DNA of 32,162 nt, from NCBI GenBank assembly GCA_029261925.1, contig JAJDAJ010000102.1, positions 1-32,162 on the forward strand, written 5' to 3'. Shown here in pieces: positions 9,531 to 16,789 of this stretch. Numbering within the stretch: the stretch's first letter is position 1; every line of letters starts with the position of its first letter. The notes under the pieces are model-generated. The model saw only the letters and a program-made list of their open reading frames with translations, was not told the origin of the DNA and searched no databases. The DNA comes from Deltaproteobacteria bacterium. GTDB lineage: Bacteria; Myxococcota_A; UBA9160; SZUA-336. The position numbers were made by a program, and so were the translations under genes.

Positions 9531-10994
9531 ATGGAGTTGCTCCCGGGACGGATGGCTCCGTGGCTCGCCGCACTCGCGGCACCCCTGATGGTGCTCGCGC
9601 TGGCCGCCACGGCCGGCGCCCAGCTCCAGGTCTGTGACGATGCGACGCAGTGCGCCACGGGCGAGTACTGCGCGGCGCTCCCCGGGCAGTGCGGCCCGGG
9701 CGCCTGCGTCGTGCGCCCGGAGATCTGCACCGAGGAGTACGAGCCGGTCTGTGGCTGCGACGGTGAGACCTACTCGAACGCCTGCCACGCGGCCGCGGCG
9801 GGCGTGAGCGTGGACCATGCCGGCGTGTGCGGACTGCGCTGCGACGACTCGCTCGACTGCGCCGACGACCAGGTCTGCGTCAAGCCCGAGGGCGCCTGCG
9901 CGGTGCAGGGCGTCTGCGCGCAGCGGCCGGACCTCTGCCCGCTGTTCATCGCGCCGGCCTGTGGCTGCGACGGGCGTACCTACGAGAACGGCTGCCTGGC
10001 GCTGCTCTCCGGCACCTCCGTGGACCATCCCGGGGCGTGCGCGGGGACGAGCTGCGTGAGCGACTTCCAGTGCGGGGAGGGCAGCTACTGCGCGTTCGAG
10101 CCCGGCACCTGTCAGGGCGAGGGCGAGTGTCGCATGCGTCCGCAGGCCTGCCCCGACGTCTGGGATCCGGTCTGTGGCTGCGACGGTCAGACACACGGCA
10201 ATGTCTGCGAGGCGGCGGCTGCTGGCACGAGCGTGGTCCACGACGGACCCTGCGAGACGAGCTGCAGCGAGAACGTGCAGTGCCCGCCCGACGAGTACTG
10301 CGCGCGCGCGCCGGGCGAGTGCGCGGCCGACGGCGTCTGCGTCTGGCGCCCCGAGGCCTGCATCCTCGTGTACGACCCGGTCTGCGGCTGTGACGGGCAG
10401 ACGTACGGCAACGCCTGCGAGGCGGCGTCGGCCGGTGTGAGCGTGGCGGGAGAGGGGCCGTGCGAGGTGGAGTGCCTGGGCAACGAGGACTGTGGCGCCG
10501 ACGCGTTCTGCAGCACGGCCCCGGGACGCTGCGATGCGGGTGGCCTGTGCCGGCCGCGTCCGCAGGTCTGCCCGCTGTTCTTCGACCCGGTCTGCGGATG
10601 CGACGGCCGTACCCACAGCAACGTCTGCGACGCGGCGTTCAACGGCACGGGCGTGGACCACGAGGGGGCCTGTGACGACAGCGACGGGGACCTGATCCCC
10701 GACGCGCAGGACAACTGCCCGTACTGGCCGAATCCGACGCAGCAGGACGCGGACGGCAACGGCATCGGCGACGCCTGCGAGTGCGGCGACGCGAACCTCG
10801 ACCACACGGTCAACGTTGCCGACATCCTGTTCATCGCACAGACGATCGTGAGCCCTGATCCGTACTACCCGCCGCTCTGCGACGCGACCGCTGACGGCCT
10901 GTGCAACGTGCGCGACATCCTCGCGGTCAACGGCAAGATCTTCGGCTGGCCGGCGTGGTGCCGGCAGTGGCCGCCGCCGCCCTTCCAGCCCTGA
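9531..10994 (+). CDS. Secreted five-domain Kazal-type protease inhibitor with TSP3 and dockerin-like C-terminus
   Basis: This 487-residue exported protein probably inhibits serine proteases outside the cell. A signal peptide (about 1-30, ending ATAGA-Q) is followed by five tandem units of about 70 residues. Each unit has a Cys-rich lead-in (YCA..PG.C) and a Kazal core of the form DPVCGCDGxTYxNxC. By alignment with ovomucoid-type Kazal domains, the reactive P1 residues are E, L, D, L and L. After the fifth domain come a thrombospondin-3-type Ca-binding repeat (DSDGDLIPDAQDNC) and a dockerin-like double repeat (CGDANLDHTVNVADI, then CNVRDI). The start at 9531 is set by AGGAGGG six bases upstream. 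A secreted serine protease gene lies immediately downstream, beyond a strong hairpin. Confidence 0.9.
   Translation: MELLPGRMAPWLAALAAPLMVLALAATAGAQLQVCDDATQCATGEYCAALPGQCGPGACVVRPEICTEEYEPVCGCDGETYSNACHAAAAGVSVDHAGVCGLRCDDSLDCADDQVCVKPEGACAVQGVCAQRPDLCPLFIAPACGCDGRTYENGCLALLSGTSVDHPGACAGTSCVSDFQCGEGSYCAFEPGTCQGEGECRMRPQACPDVWDPVCGCDGQTHGNVCEAAAAGTSVVHDGPCETSCSENVQCPPDEYCARAPGECAADGVCVWRPEACILVYDPVCGCDGQTYGNACEAASAGVSVAGEGPCEVECLGNEDCGADAFCSTAPGRCDAGGLCRPRPQVCPLFFDPVCGCDGRTHSNVCDAAFNGTGVDHEGACDDSDGDLIPDAQDNCPYWPNPTQQDADGNGIGDACECGDANLDHTVNVADILFIAQTIVSPDPYYPPLCDATADGLCNVRDILAVNGKIFGWPAWCRQWPPPPFQP
9700..10672 (+). repeat. Five tandem in-frame Kazal-coding repeats (about 210-213 bp period)
   Basis: The conserved core encoding CGCDG recurs near 9750, 9960, 10173, 10383 and 10593, a period of 210-213 bp. 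The copies differ at many positions, so they look like old duplications under selection for the cysteine frame rather than recent expansion. Confidence 0.85.
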
Positions 10995-11015
10995 CGCGCC
11001 GCGGCGACTGCATCG

Positions 11016-11050
11016 CCGACCGGCGGCCCGGATAGCGGGCCGCCGGTCGG
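11016..11050 (+). terminator. Perfect 15-bp hairpin between the inhibitor and protease genes
   Basis: The arms 11016-11030 and 11036-11050 are perfectly complementary around a GATAG loop. The hairpin begins 21 bases after the Kazal gene stop and ends 43 bases before the protease start. There is no T-tract, so it is either a GC-type terminator or an mRNA stabiliser rather than a textbook intrinsic terminator. Confidence 0.6.
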
Positions 11051-11093
11051 GCCGTGCCTTGCGGCGCGGGGCCGCGCGGCCCATGATCGCGCG

Positions 11094-12386
11094 ATGCATG
11101 GCCGGGGGGAACCTGCACCGCGCGGCGCCGTCTGGCTGCTGATCGCGCTCATGGCGCTGCTCCCCGGAGCGCGGCGCGTGCCGGCGGCCGACGCGCGCGA
11201 GCTCTTCCAGCGCTTCTCCGACGGGGTCGTCCAGATCCGGATCGTCGAGGAGGGCAGCGGCGGCAAGGCCTCGATCGGCTCGGGCTTCGCGGTGGCCGAC
11301 GGGCGGCGCCTGGTCACCAACTTCCACGTGGTCTCCGAGGCGGTGCACCACCCCGATCGCTACCGGGCGGAGCTGCTCGACGAGCAGGAGCGCAGCCAGC
11401 CGTTGCGGCTGCTCGCCTTCGACGTGGTCCACGACCTGGCCGTCCTGGAGCCCGTCGAGGCCATGGAACGTCCCTTCGCGCTGGGCCGCGCCCGGCTCGA
11501 CAAGGGCACCCGCATCTGGTCGCTGGGCAATCCCCTCGATCTGGGCCTGAGCATCGTCGAGGGCACCTACAACGGGCTGCTCGAGCACTCGCGCTACCGG
11601 CGCATCCACTTCACCGGCTCGCTCAACCCCGGCATGAGCGGGGGGCCGGCCATCCTGTCCGACGGTCGCGTCGTGGGCGTGAACGTCTCGACCGCGGGCG
11701 ATCAGGTCAGCTTCCTGGTGCCGGTCTCGCGCGTCCGGGATCTGCTGGCCCCCACGCTGATCGCCGGCTTCGAGCCCCCGTCCGACCTGGCGGCGGAGCT
11801 CGGCCGGCAGCTCGAGGCGTACCAGGGGGAGTACCTCGACGATCTGCTCGGCCGGGCGCCCGAGAGCGTCGACATGGGCCCGTACAGCGCACCCACGCGT
11901 CCGGCCCCGTACTTCAACTGCTGGGGCGACTCGGCGCACGACGACGACGATCTGTACGAGGCCAGCGTGCACCAGTGCTCGACCAGCGATCAGGTCTACG
12001 TCTCGCGCGAGCAGATCTTCTCGATCGTGACCCTGCGCCACCGGCACCTGCGCGGGGCCGAGCTGACGCCCTCGCAGTTCCACGAGATGTACACGCAGTT
12101 CTTCGAGGGCAATCACAGCCAGATCTGGGGTCGCGACACCGAGACCACGCCGCTGCGCTGCCGCACGCGCTTCGTCGAGACGGCGGGCGGCCTGCGCTTC
12201 AAGGCCGCCTTCTGCGCGCGCCGCTACCGCGAGCTCGAGGGGCTGTACGACGTGGTCTTCAAGGCGGCAGCGCTCGGCCGCGCCCGCGAGGGCTTCGAGA
12301 CCGCGCTGGTGCTTCGCGGCGTGGATTACGAGCGCGCCGAGCGTCTGGCGCGGCGCCACCTCGAGGCGATCCGCTGGACGCCGTGA
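11094..12386 (+). CDS. Secreted trypsin-like (S1C-type) serine protease with unknown C-terminal domain
   Basis: This 430-residue protein has a signal peptide (about 1-33) and a chymotrypsin-fold protease domain (about 35-215). The triad is visible: H78 in LVTNFHVV, D114 in VVHDLAVLEP and S182 in NPGMSGGPA. It resembles DegP/HtrA-type proteases but lacks a recognisable PDZ domain. Instead it carries a roughly 215-residue C-terminal region with four cysteines, an acidic run (HDDDDLYE) and no family I recognise. Its stop overlaps the next gene's start (GTGA), so it is coupled to an FHA membrane protein. A Kazal inhibitor is encoded immediately upstream; a direct enzyme-inhibitor relation is only a hypothesis. 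No clear ribosome-binding site precedes the ATG. Confidence 0.87.
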   Translation: MHGRGEPAPRGAVWLLIALMALLPGARRVPAADARELFQRFSDGVVQIRIVEEGSGGKASIGSGFAVADGRRLVTNFHVVSEAVHHPDRYRAELLDEQERSQPLRLLAFDVVHDLAVLEPVEAMERPFALGRARLDKGTRIWSLGNPLDLGLSIVEGTYNGLLEHSRYRRIHFTGSLNPGMSGGPAILSDGRVVGVNVSTAGDQVSFLVPVSRVRDLLAPTLIAGFEPPSDLAAELGRQLEAYQGEYLDDLLGRAPESVDMGPYSAPTRPAPYFNCWGDSAHDDDDLYEASVHQCSTSDQVYVSREQIFSIVTLRHRHLRGAELTPSQFHEMYTQFFEGNHSQIWGRDTETTPLRCRTRFVETAGGLRFKAAFCARRYRELEGLYDVVFKAAALGRAREGFETALVLRGVDYERAERLARRHLEAIRWTP

Positions 12387-13366
12387 TCCACGTCGAGGTG
12401 CTCGGGCGCCGCGGGCAGATCCTGGAGCGGATCCGGGTCGACGGGCTGCCCCTGACGATCGGTCGCGCCTACGACTGCGACCTGATCCTCGACGATCCGA
12501 CCGTCTCGCCGCACCACGCGCAGCTCCAGCGCGATCCCGACGGCGCGCTGGTGCTGGTGGATCTCGAGAGCCACAACGGCGTGTTCGCAGGCGGCGGCCA
12601 CGCGCGCATGAGTCGCGTCGTGCTCGACGGCGGCGCGGAGGTCCGGCTCGGCCACGCTGCACTGCGCTTCCGCCGACCCGATCATCCGGTAGCAGAGACG
12701 CAGCCGCTCGAGTCGGGTCATCCGCTGCTGCGCTGGGCCACCGCCCACTGGAGCACCGTGCTGGTCGGCGGGGCGGCGGTCCTGCTCGTGAGCGTCTGGG
12801 AGCTCTGGCGCGCCGCGTTCGTCGAGATCGATCCGGCGCAGCTCGCGCAGGGGCGCCTGAACGCGCTGCTGCTCATGGCGCTCTGGGCGGGAGCCTGGGC
12901 GCTCTGCGGTCGCCTGCTCGTGCACGCGGCGCGCTTCGTCGGTCACTGGGTGGCCGTCTGCGGATATGTGGTCGGCCAGATCGCGGTCCGGCTCGTGCTC
13001 TCGTACGCGCGCTTCGTGCTGGCGCCCATCGCGGCCCTGCAGCGCGCCGAGGCCCTGCTCGAGGCGCTGCTGCTCGCCGCGCTGCTCTGGGTGCACCTGC
13101 GGCTGGCGACGGCGCTCCAGCTGCGTCGGCGCGTGCTGGTGGTCCTGGTGGCGGCGTCGCTCTGGCTCGCGTACCAGGAGCTCGAGCTGCGCCAGGACGA
13201 CACCGACTGGGTCCAGACGCTCCCCTACTGGAGCCGACTGCACCCGATCCCGCCCCGCTGGCTACCCGCGGAGCCGGCCGACACCTTCTTCGAGCGCGCC
13301 CGCGCGATGCGCTCCGATCTCGACGAGCTCGCCCGGGAGCTCGAGGCCAGGGAGGCGCAGCGCTGA
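12383..13366 (+). CDS. FHA-domain integral membrane protein
   Basis: This 327-residue protein begins with a forkhead-associated domain (about 1-97), a phosphothreonine-peptide reader. Conserved FHA residues are visible: G27-R28 in TIGRAYDCDLILDDP, S42-x-x-H45 in VSPHHAQL and the N-G pair in LESHNGVFAG. Several hydrophobic segments follow (TVLVGGAAVLLVSVWELW, ALLLMALWAGAWALCG, ALLEALLLAALLWVHL, VLVVLVAASLWLAY), then a C-terminal tail with coiled-coil-like charge. The GTG start overlaps the protease stop by four bases (GTGA). No kinase gene lies in the window, so the phospho-ligand is unknown. The stop lies one base from the stop of the convergent SGNH hydrolase gene. Confidence 0.85.
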   Translation: MIHVEVLGRRGQILERIRVDGLPLTIGRAYDCDLILDDPTVSPHHAQLQRDPDGALVLVDLESHNGVFAGGGHARMSRVVLDGGAEVRLGHAALRFRRPDHPVAETQPLESGHPLLRWATAHWSTVLVGGAAVLLVSVWELWRAAFVEIDPAQLAQGRLNALLLMALWAGAWALCGRLLVHAARFVGHWVAVCGYVVGQIAVRLVLSYARFVLAPIAALQRAEALLEALLLAALLWVHLRLATALQLRRRVLVVLVAASLWLAYQELELRQDDTDWVQTLPYWSRLHPIPPRWLPAEPADTFFERARAMRSDLDELARELEAREAQR

Positions 13367-13367
13367 G

Positions 13368-14654
13368 TCAGCGCCGCGGGCTGCTGCGCCAGAGCAGCTC
13401 GGCGAGCTCGTTCTGGCCGGCGATGCTCGGGTGGAAGCAGTCGGCGCCGTTGATCTCCTCGCCGCTCCAGCGGAACGTGCCCAGCGACGGCGTCTGCTCG
13501 TCGACGTACTCCGCCACCACGCGCACGCCGCGCGGGTTCTGGCCGGCGTCGTTGGCGCCGTAGGCGGCCGCCTCCTCGACCAGGATCTCGTTGTAGCGCC
13601 GCTGCCGCTCCTCGATCGCCGCGAGGCGCGTCGCCAGGCTCTCGCCGCTCAGCGTGCCGTCGTCCGTGGCGATGCGGCAGATGTCGAACAGCTCCCAGGC
13701 CAGCTCGCAGTCCACGTCACCGTCCTGCTGCCGGGCCAGGCCGGCGGCCCGCAGGTCCTGCACCCGCGGCACGCTGCCCAGGTACACGGCGGCGTCGTCG
13801 GGCAGCACGGCCACCAGCGTGTCGAGACCGAGGCGAACGGCCTCGCGCCACTCCGCGTCGCTGAACAGCGGCTGCGAGCAGCCCGCCGCGCAGTCGCGGC
13901 TGCAGATGTCGTTGCCGCCGAGCAGCACGACCACCAGGTCGGCCGGGAGCTGGCCGATGATGCGGTCGGCCTGGAGGTCGAAGGAGTCCGAGCCGCCGCG
14001 CATTCGCGCGCCGGAGTCGGCCGCACCGCCGTCCGCACCGATCGCCGGATCGAAGTGCCGGTAGCGGTCGTGCAGGCTGAAGACGTCCCCGTCGTCCCCG
14101 TCGAACCAGGAGAACTCGGGCTGCTCCGTGCCCCCGGTGATGCAGTCGAGCAGGCAGCTGAAGCCCAGGTTGCACTCGCAGCTGGCGGCGAAGCCCCGCG
14201 TGATGCTGTCCCCCGCGACCGAGAGCTGCTGCGGCAGATCGGCCGCGCCGACGCGGGCCAGGCAGACCGGCTCGAGCCCCTGGGCGGGGTCGGCGAGCGC
14301 GCCCCGCAGCGCCATGACGTCGGCGGCGTCGCAGTCGCGCGAGCCCCCGGTCACGCTGCAGCGGGCGGGATCGACGACGCCCGGCCCGAGCGCCGCGAGG
14401 GCGCGGCGCAGCACCGCGGCGTCGCTCAGGCCCGCGCGACCGTCGCCGTCGATGTCGCCGCAGGTGCAGGCGTCGCCGACGCCGTCCGCGGGGATCGAGG
14501 CATCGGCCTGCCCGGGATCGAAGGCGTAGGGACACACGTCGGTGCCGTCGGGCACGCCGTCGCCGTCGAAGTCGCCGGCGCTCTGGGCGCCCGCCACGGC
14601 GGGCCCCAGCACCAGCACCGCCAGGACCCCGACGGTGCGCAGCCTCCGGGACAC
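13368..14654 (-). CDS. Secreted SGNH/GDSL hydrolase with N-terminal TSP3/dockerin-like module
   Basis: This is a roughly 428-residue exported esterase or lipase-like protein. A signal peptide (about 1-23, VGVLAVLVLGPAVAGAQ) precedes a TSP3-type repeat (DFDGDGVPDGTDVC), a Cys-framed dockerin-like double repeat (CGDIDGDGRAGLSDAAV, then CDAADVMALRGAL) and the SGNH domain. Catalytic Ser is S150 in VAGDSITRG (block I), block III is LLGGNDIC (246-251), and block V is D405-C-F-H408. Extra cysteines (CECNLGFSCLLDC) suggest disulfides. The substrate is unknown. The GTG start at 14654 is chosen because it directly precedes the signal peptide; the open frame continues upstream into the dioxygenase gene but is not coding there. 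It follows that gene by 17 bp, probably as one transcript. Confidence 0.85.
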   Translation of the reverse strand: MSRRLRTVGVLAVLVLGPAVAGAQSAGDFDGDGVPDGTDVCPYAFDPGQADASIPADGVGDACTCGDIDGDGRAGLSDAAVLRRALAALGPGVVDPARCSVTGGSRDCDAADVMALRGALADPAQGLEPVCLARVGAADLPQQLSVAGDSITRGFAASCECNLGFSCLLDCITGGTEQPEFSWFDGDDGDVFSLHDRYRHFDPAIGADGGAADSGARMRGGSDSFDLQADRIIGQLPADLVVVLLGGNDICSRDCAAGCSQPLFSDAEWREAVRLGLDTLVAVLPDDAAVYLGSVPRVQDLRAAGLARQQDGDVDCELAWELFDICRIATDDGTLSGESLATRLAAIEERQRRYNEILVEEAAAYGANDAGQNPRGVRVVAEYVDEQTPSLGTFRWSGEEINGADCFHPSIAGQNELAELLWRSSPRR

Positions 14655-14671
14655 GCGGCCGGCCCCGGTGC

Positions 14672-15679
14672 TCAGGCCGCGTCCCAGGCGCGGGAGACCA
14701 GCGCGGCGAGCACGCGGCGGTCGCCCTCGAAGGTGTCCCGACCGTGGGCGGCCCGGAAGTTGTCGAGCAGGAGCACGTCGCCGGGCTCCCAGTCGAAGCG
14801 CGTGGTCTCGGCGCGCAGCGCGGCGCGCACCGCCTCGATGTCGGCCTCGGCGATCTCCCCGCCGTCGCCGTAGCGGCACTGGTACGGCTCGCGATCGGCG
14901 GCAGCGCGACCGCTGCGGAAGCGCTCCTGCTCCTCGCCGGCGCTGGTCACGCCCTGCTCCTGCTGGTACTGGAAGAGCCGCAGGCAGAACACGTGCGCCT
15001 GGTTGAACCACACCGGCTCCCCTGTATGCGGGTGCGGTCGCACGGCCGGGCAGTGGTTCTCGATGCGCAGCGCGCCGTCGTCCAGCCAGGTGCAGCGGAC
15101 CCCCTGCTGCGCGGCCCGACGCTCGACCTGGTCCCGGTCGTCGCTGCCGAACATCGCCGGCCAGGTGCGCTCGAGCGTCGCCGTGGGCTCGAGCGGCACG
15201 ATCTGCACGTAGGTCAGGCCGCGCTCGCGGAATCCCGCCAGGACCTCGCGGGGAATGCGGTCCCGCACGCGGCGCACGTCGGCGAGCGGGGTCGCACCTC
15301 CGCTGCGCGAGGGCGTCACGCAGCAGAACGCGACGGCCTCCGGGAAGTACGACGTGTACGACATCTCGGTGTGCATCGGGATCGCCACGTCGGGTCGGGT
15401 CTCGGTCGACGTGTACACCTGCGGGCCCACCTCGGTGCGGGGCGAGGTGCCGCGCGGGTAGTCCATGCGCGGAAGTCCCGCGGCGTCGAGAAACGCAGCG
15501 AAGCGTCCGGGCTCCGCGATGCCGAAGCCCCGGAAGAGCAGCGCACCGTGCTCCAGCAGCTGATCGCGGAGCCAGCGCCGCTGGCCACCGGCCCAGCGCT
15601 CGAGATCCACGTCACCGCGGGGCTCGATCCGCGCCGCCACGGACTGGCCCGCGACGGGCGGGGTGATGCGTACGTCCAT
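14672..15679 (-). CDS. TauD/TfdA-family Fe(II)/2-oxoglutarate-dependent dioxygenase
   Basis: This is a 335-residue cytoplasmic oxygenase. The facial triad is visible as H103 and E105 in PMHTEMSY, with the distal H312 in FRAAHGRDTF, and the 2-oxoglutarate-binding Arg lies in GDRRVLAAL (321/322). The Glu in place of Asp in HxE, together with LLFRGFGI near residue 50, resembles the SyrP/clavaminate-synthase-like branch rather than taurine dioxygenase itself. The substrate cannot be read from the sequence. It is the first gene of a two-gene minus-strand unit with the SGNH hydrolase. No Shine-Dalgarno precedes the ATG; a TAGAAT box ends exactly 6 nt upstream, consistent with a leaderless mRNA. Confidence 0.9.
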   Translation of the reverse strand: MDVRITPPVAGQSVAARIEPRGDVDLERWAGGQRRWLRDQLLEHGALLFRGFGIAEPGRFAAFLDAAGLPRMDYPRGTSPRTEVGPQVYTSTETRPDVAIPMHTEMSYTSYFPEAVAFCCVTPSRSGGATPLADVRRVRDRIPREVLAGFRERGLTYVQIVPLEPTATLERTWPAMFGSDDRDQVERRAAQQGVRCTWLDDGALRIENHCPAVRPHPHTGEPVWFNQAHVFCLRLFQYQQEQGVTSAGEEQERFRSGRAAADREPYQCRYGDGGEIAEADIEAVRAALRAETTRFDWEPGDVLLLDNFRAAHGRDTFEGDRRVLAALVSRAWDAA

Positions 15680-15685
15680 GCCGTG

Positions 15686-15691
15686 ATTCTA
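15686..15691 (-). promoter_or_regulatory. -10 box of a leaderless promoter for the TauD-type dioxygenase
   Basis: On the minus strand TAGAAT is followed by six bases and then the ATG, so transcription would start at the A of the start codon. No ribosome-binding site is present. TTTCGC at 17 bp spacing is a weak -35. Confidence 0.55.
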
Positions 15692-15830
15692 CGGGCCCGC
15701 GCGCGCCCGCGAAACCACCGGGGCCCGGCCAGGCGCCGCGCGAGATCGGCGACCTGCTGCACGGCCAGGCCCGCCGGCTGCTCGCCCTGGGCCTCCAGAG
15801 GTCGCCTGGGCCTGACGGCCCCCGCCCGGC

Positions 15831-16763
15831 TCAGCCCTGCAGGCTGCGCAGGGCCGGCAGGACCTCGGCAGCGAACAGGCGCGCGGGCACCAGCGGGTCG
15901 CGGCCGAAGAACTCGATCATGAAGTGCGTGCAGCCGAGCGCCACCTTGTCGCGGATCTTCTTCTTGACGGTGTCGGGCGCACCCCAGAGGCCGTTCTCCT
16001 CGATCCCCTCGGCGAGCGGGCCGAAGATCCTGACGGCCTTGCCGAGCTGGTCGCGCGCGGCGGCGTCGTCGTCGGCCAGGATCACGATCCCCTGCTGCGA
16101 GATCTCGATGCTGTCGGGGGCGCGGCCTGCCTCGACGCAGCGCGCGCGCAGCGCGTCGATCTTCCGCGGCAGCAGCGCCATGGACGGGCCGTTGTTGTTC
16201 CAGATCTGCGCGTGTCGCGCGGCGATGCCCATCAGCACGCGCTCGCCCGCGCCGCCGATCAGCAGCGGCGGGCGGCGCGTCGGCTTCGGCTCGCAGATCG
16301 CGTCGTTGACGCGGTACACCTCGCCCTGGAAGTCGAAGCGTTCCTGTGTCCACAGCCCGTCGAGGATCTCGCAGGTCTCCTCGAGCGCCCGGTGGCGCCG
16401 CGCGAGCGGCGGGAACTCGCAGCCGTAGGCGTCGAACTCCGACTCCATCCAGCCGGCCCCGAGGCCGGCGATCACGCGGCCGCCGGCGATCTGGTCGATC
16501 GTGGCGATCTGCTTGGCCAGGATCGCGGGGTTGCGCAGGAACGGCGGCGTGACCAGCGTTCCCAGCTCCGCGCGCTCGGTGACCGCTGCCACCGCGGCCA
16601 GCTCGCTCCAGGCCTCGAGGATCGGCAGCTGCGGTGCCGGGGGCGCGAGCACGTGGTCGCAGACCCAGAGGGAGTCGTAGCCCAGGGACTCGAGCTCCTG
16701 CGCGGCGTCGCGCGCCTCGAGCCAGGTCCGGGCGACCTGCGGGAGGGTGACGCCGATCTTCAC
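15831..16763 (-). CDS. LLM-class (luciferase-like) F420-dependent-type oxidoreductase
   Basis: This 310-residue TIM-barrel protein of the bacterial luciferase family uses F420 or reduced flavin. Family features include the N-terminal KIGVTLPQ strand, LGYDSLWVCDHVL (about 28-40), LGTLVTPPFLRNPAILAKQ, GRVIAGLGAGWMESEF and PPLLIGGAGERVL. The C-terminal region (HFMIEFFGRDPL) is also typical. Its substrate is unknown; relatives act in catabolism of hydrocarbons, terpenoids or sulfonates, and in Actinobacteria often use F420. The GTG at 16763 is chosen; an in-frame GTG twelve bases earlier is an alternative. It lies 26 bp after the deacylase-type gene, probably on the same transcript. Confidence 0.88.
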   Translation of the reverse strand: MKIGVTLPQVARTWLEARDAAQELESLGYDSLWVCDHVLAPPAPQLPILEAWSELAAVAAVTERAELGTLVTPPFLRNPAILAKQIATIDQIAGGRVIAGLGAGWMESEFDAYGCEFPPLARRHRALEETCEILDGLWTQERFDFQGEVYRVNDAICEPKPTRRPPLLIGGAGERVLMGIAARHAQIWNNNGPSMALLPRKIDALRARCVEAGRAPDSIEISQQGIVILADDDAAARDQLGKAVRIFGPLAEGIEENGLWGAPDTVKKKIRDKVALGCTHFMIEFFGRDPLVPARLFAAEVLPALRSLQG

Positions 16764-16789
16764 GGAGCGCGGCACCGGTCCGGCCCCGC

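Noticed and set aside
9700..10672. Possible CRISPR or satellite repeat
   Set aside because: The 210-213 bp period is in-frame coding for Kazal domains, with no short direct repeats and spacers.
9513..12662. 1049-codon minus-strand open frame across the Kazal and protease genes
   Set aside because: High-GC shadow; Arg/Ala-rich, no signal or family, while the plus strand has complete signal peptides, Kazal cores and a catalytic triad.
14656..15011. N-terminal extension of the SGNH hydrolase
   Set aside because: It overlaps the dioxygenase gene out of frame, and a good signal peptide starts at the GTG at 14654.
15692..15830. Small gene between the LLM and dioxygenase genes
   Set aside because: No start with ribosome-binding site and no plausible protein; only weak inverted repeats and a repeated CCTGGGCCT.
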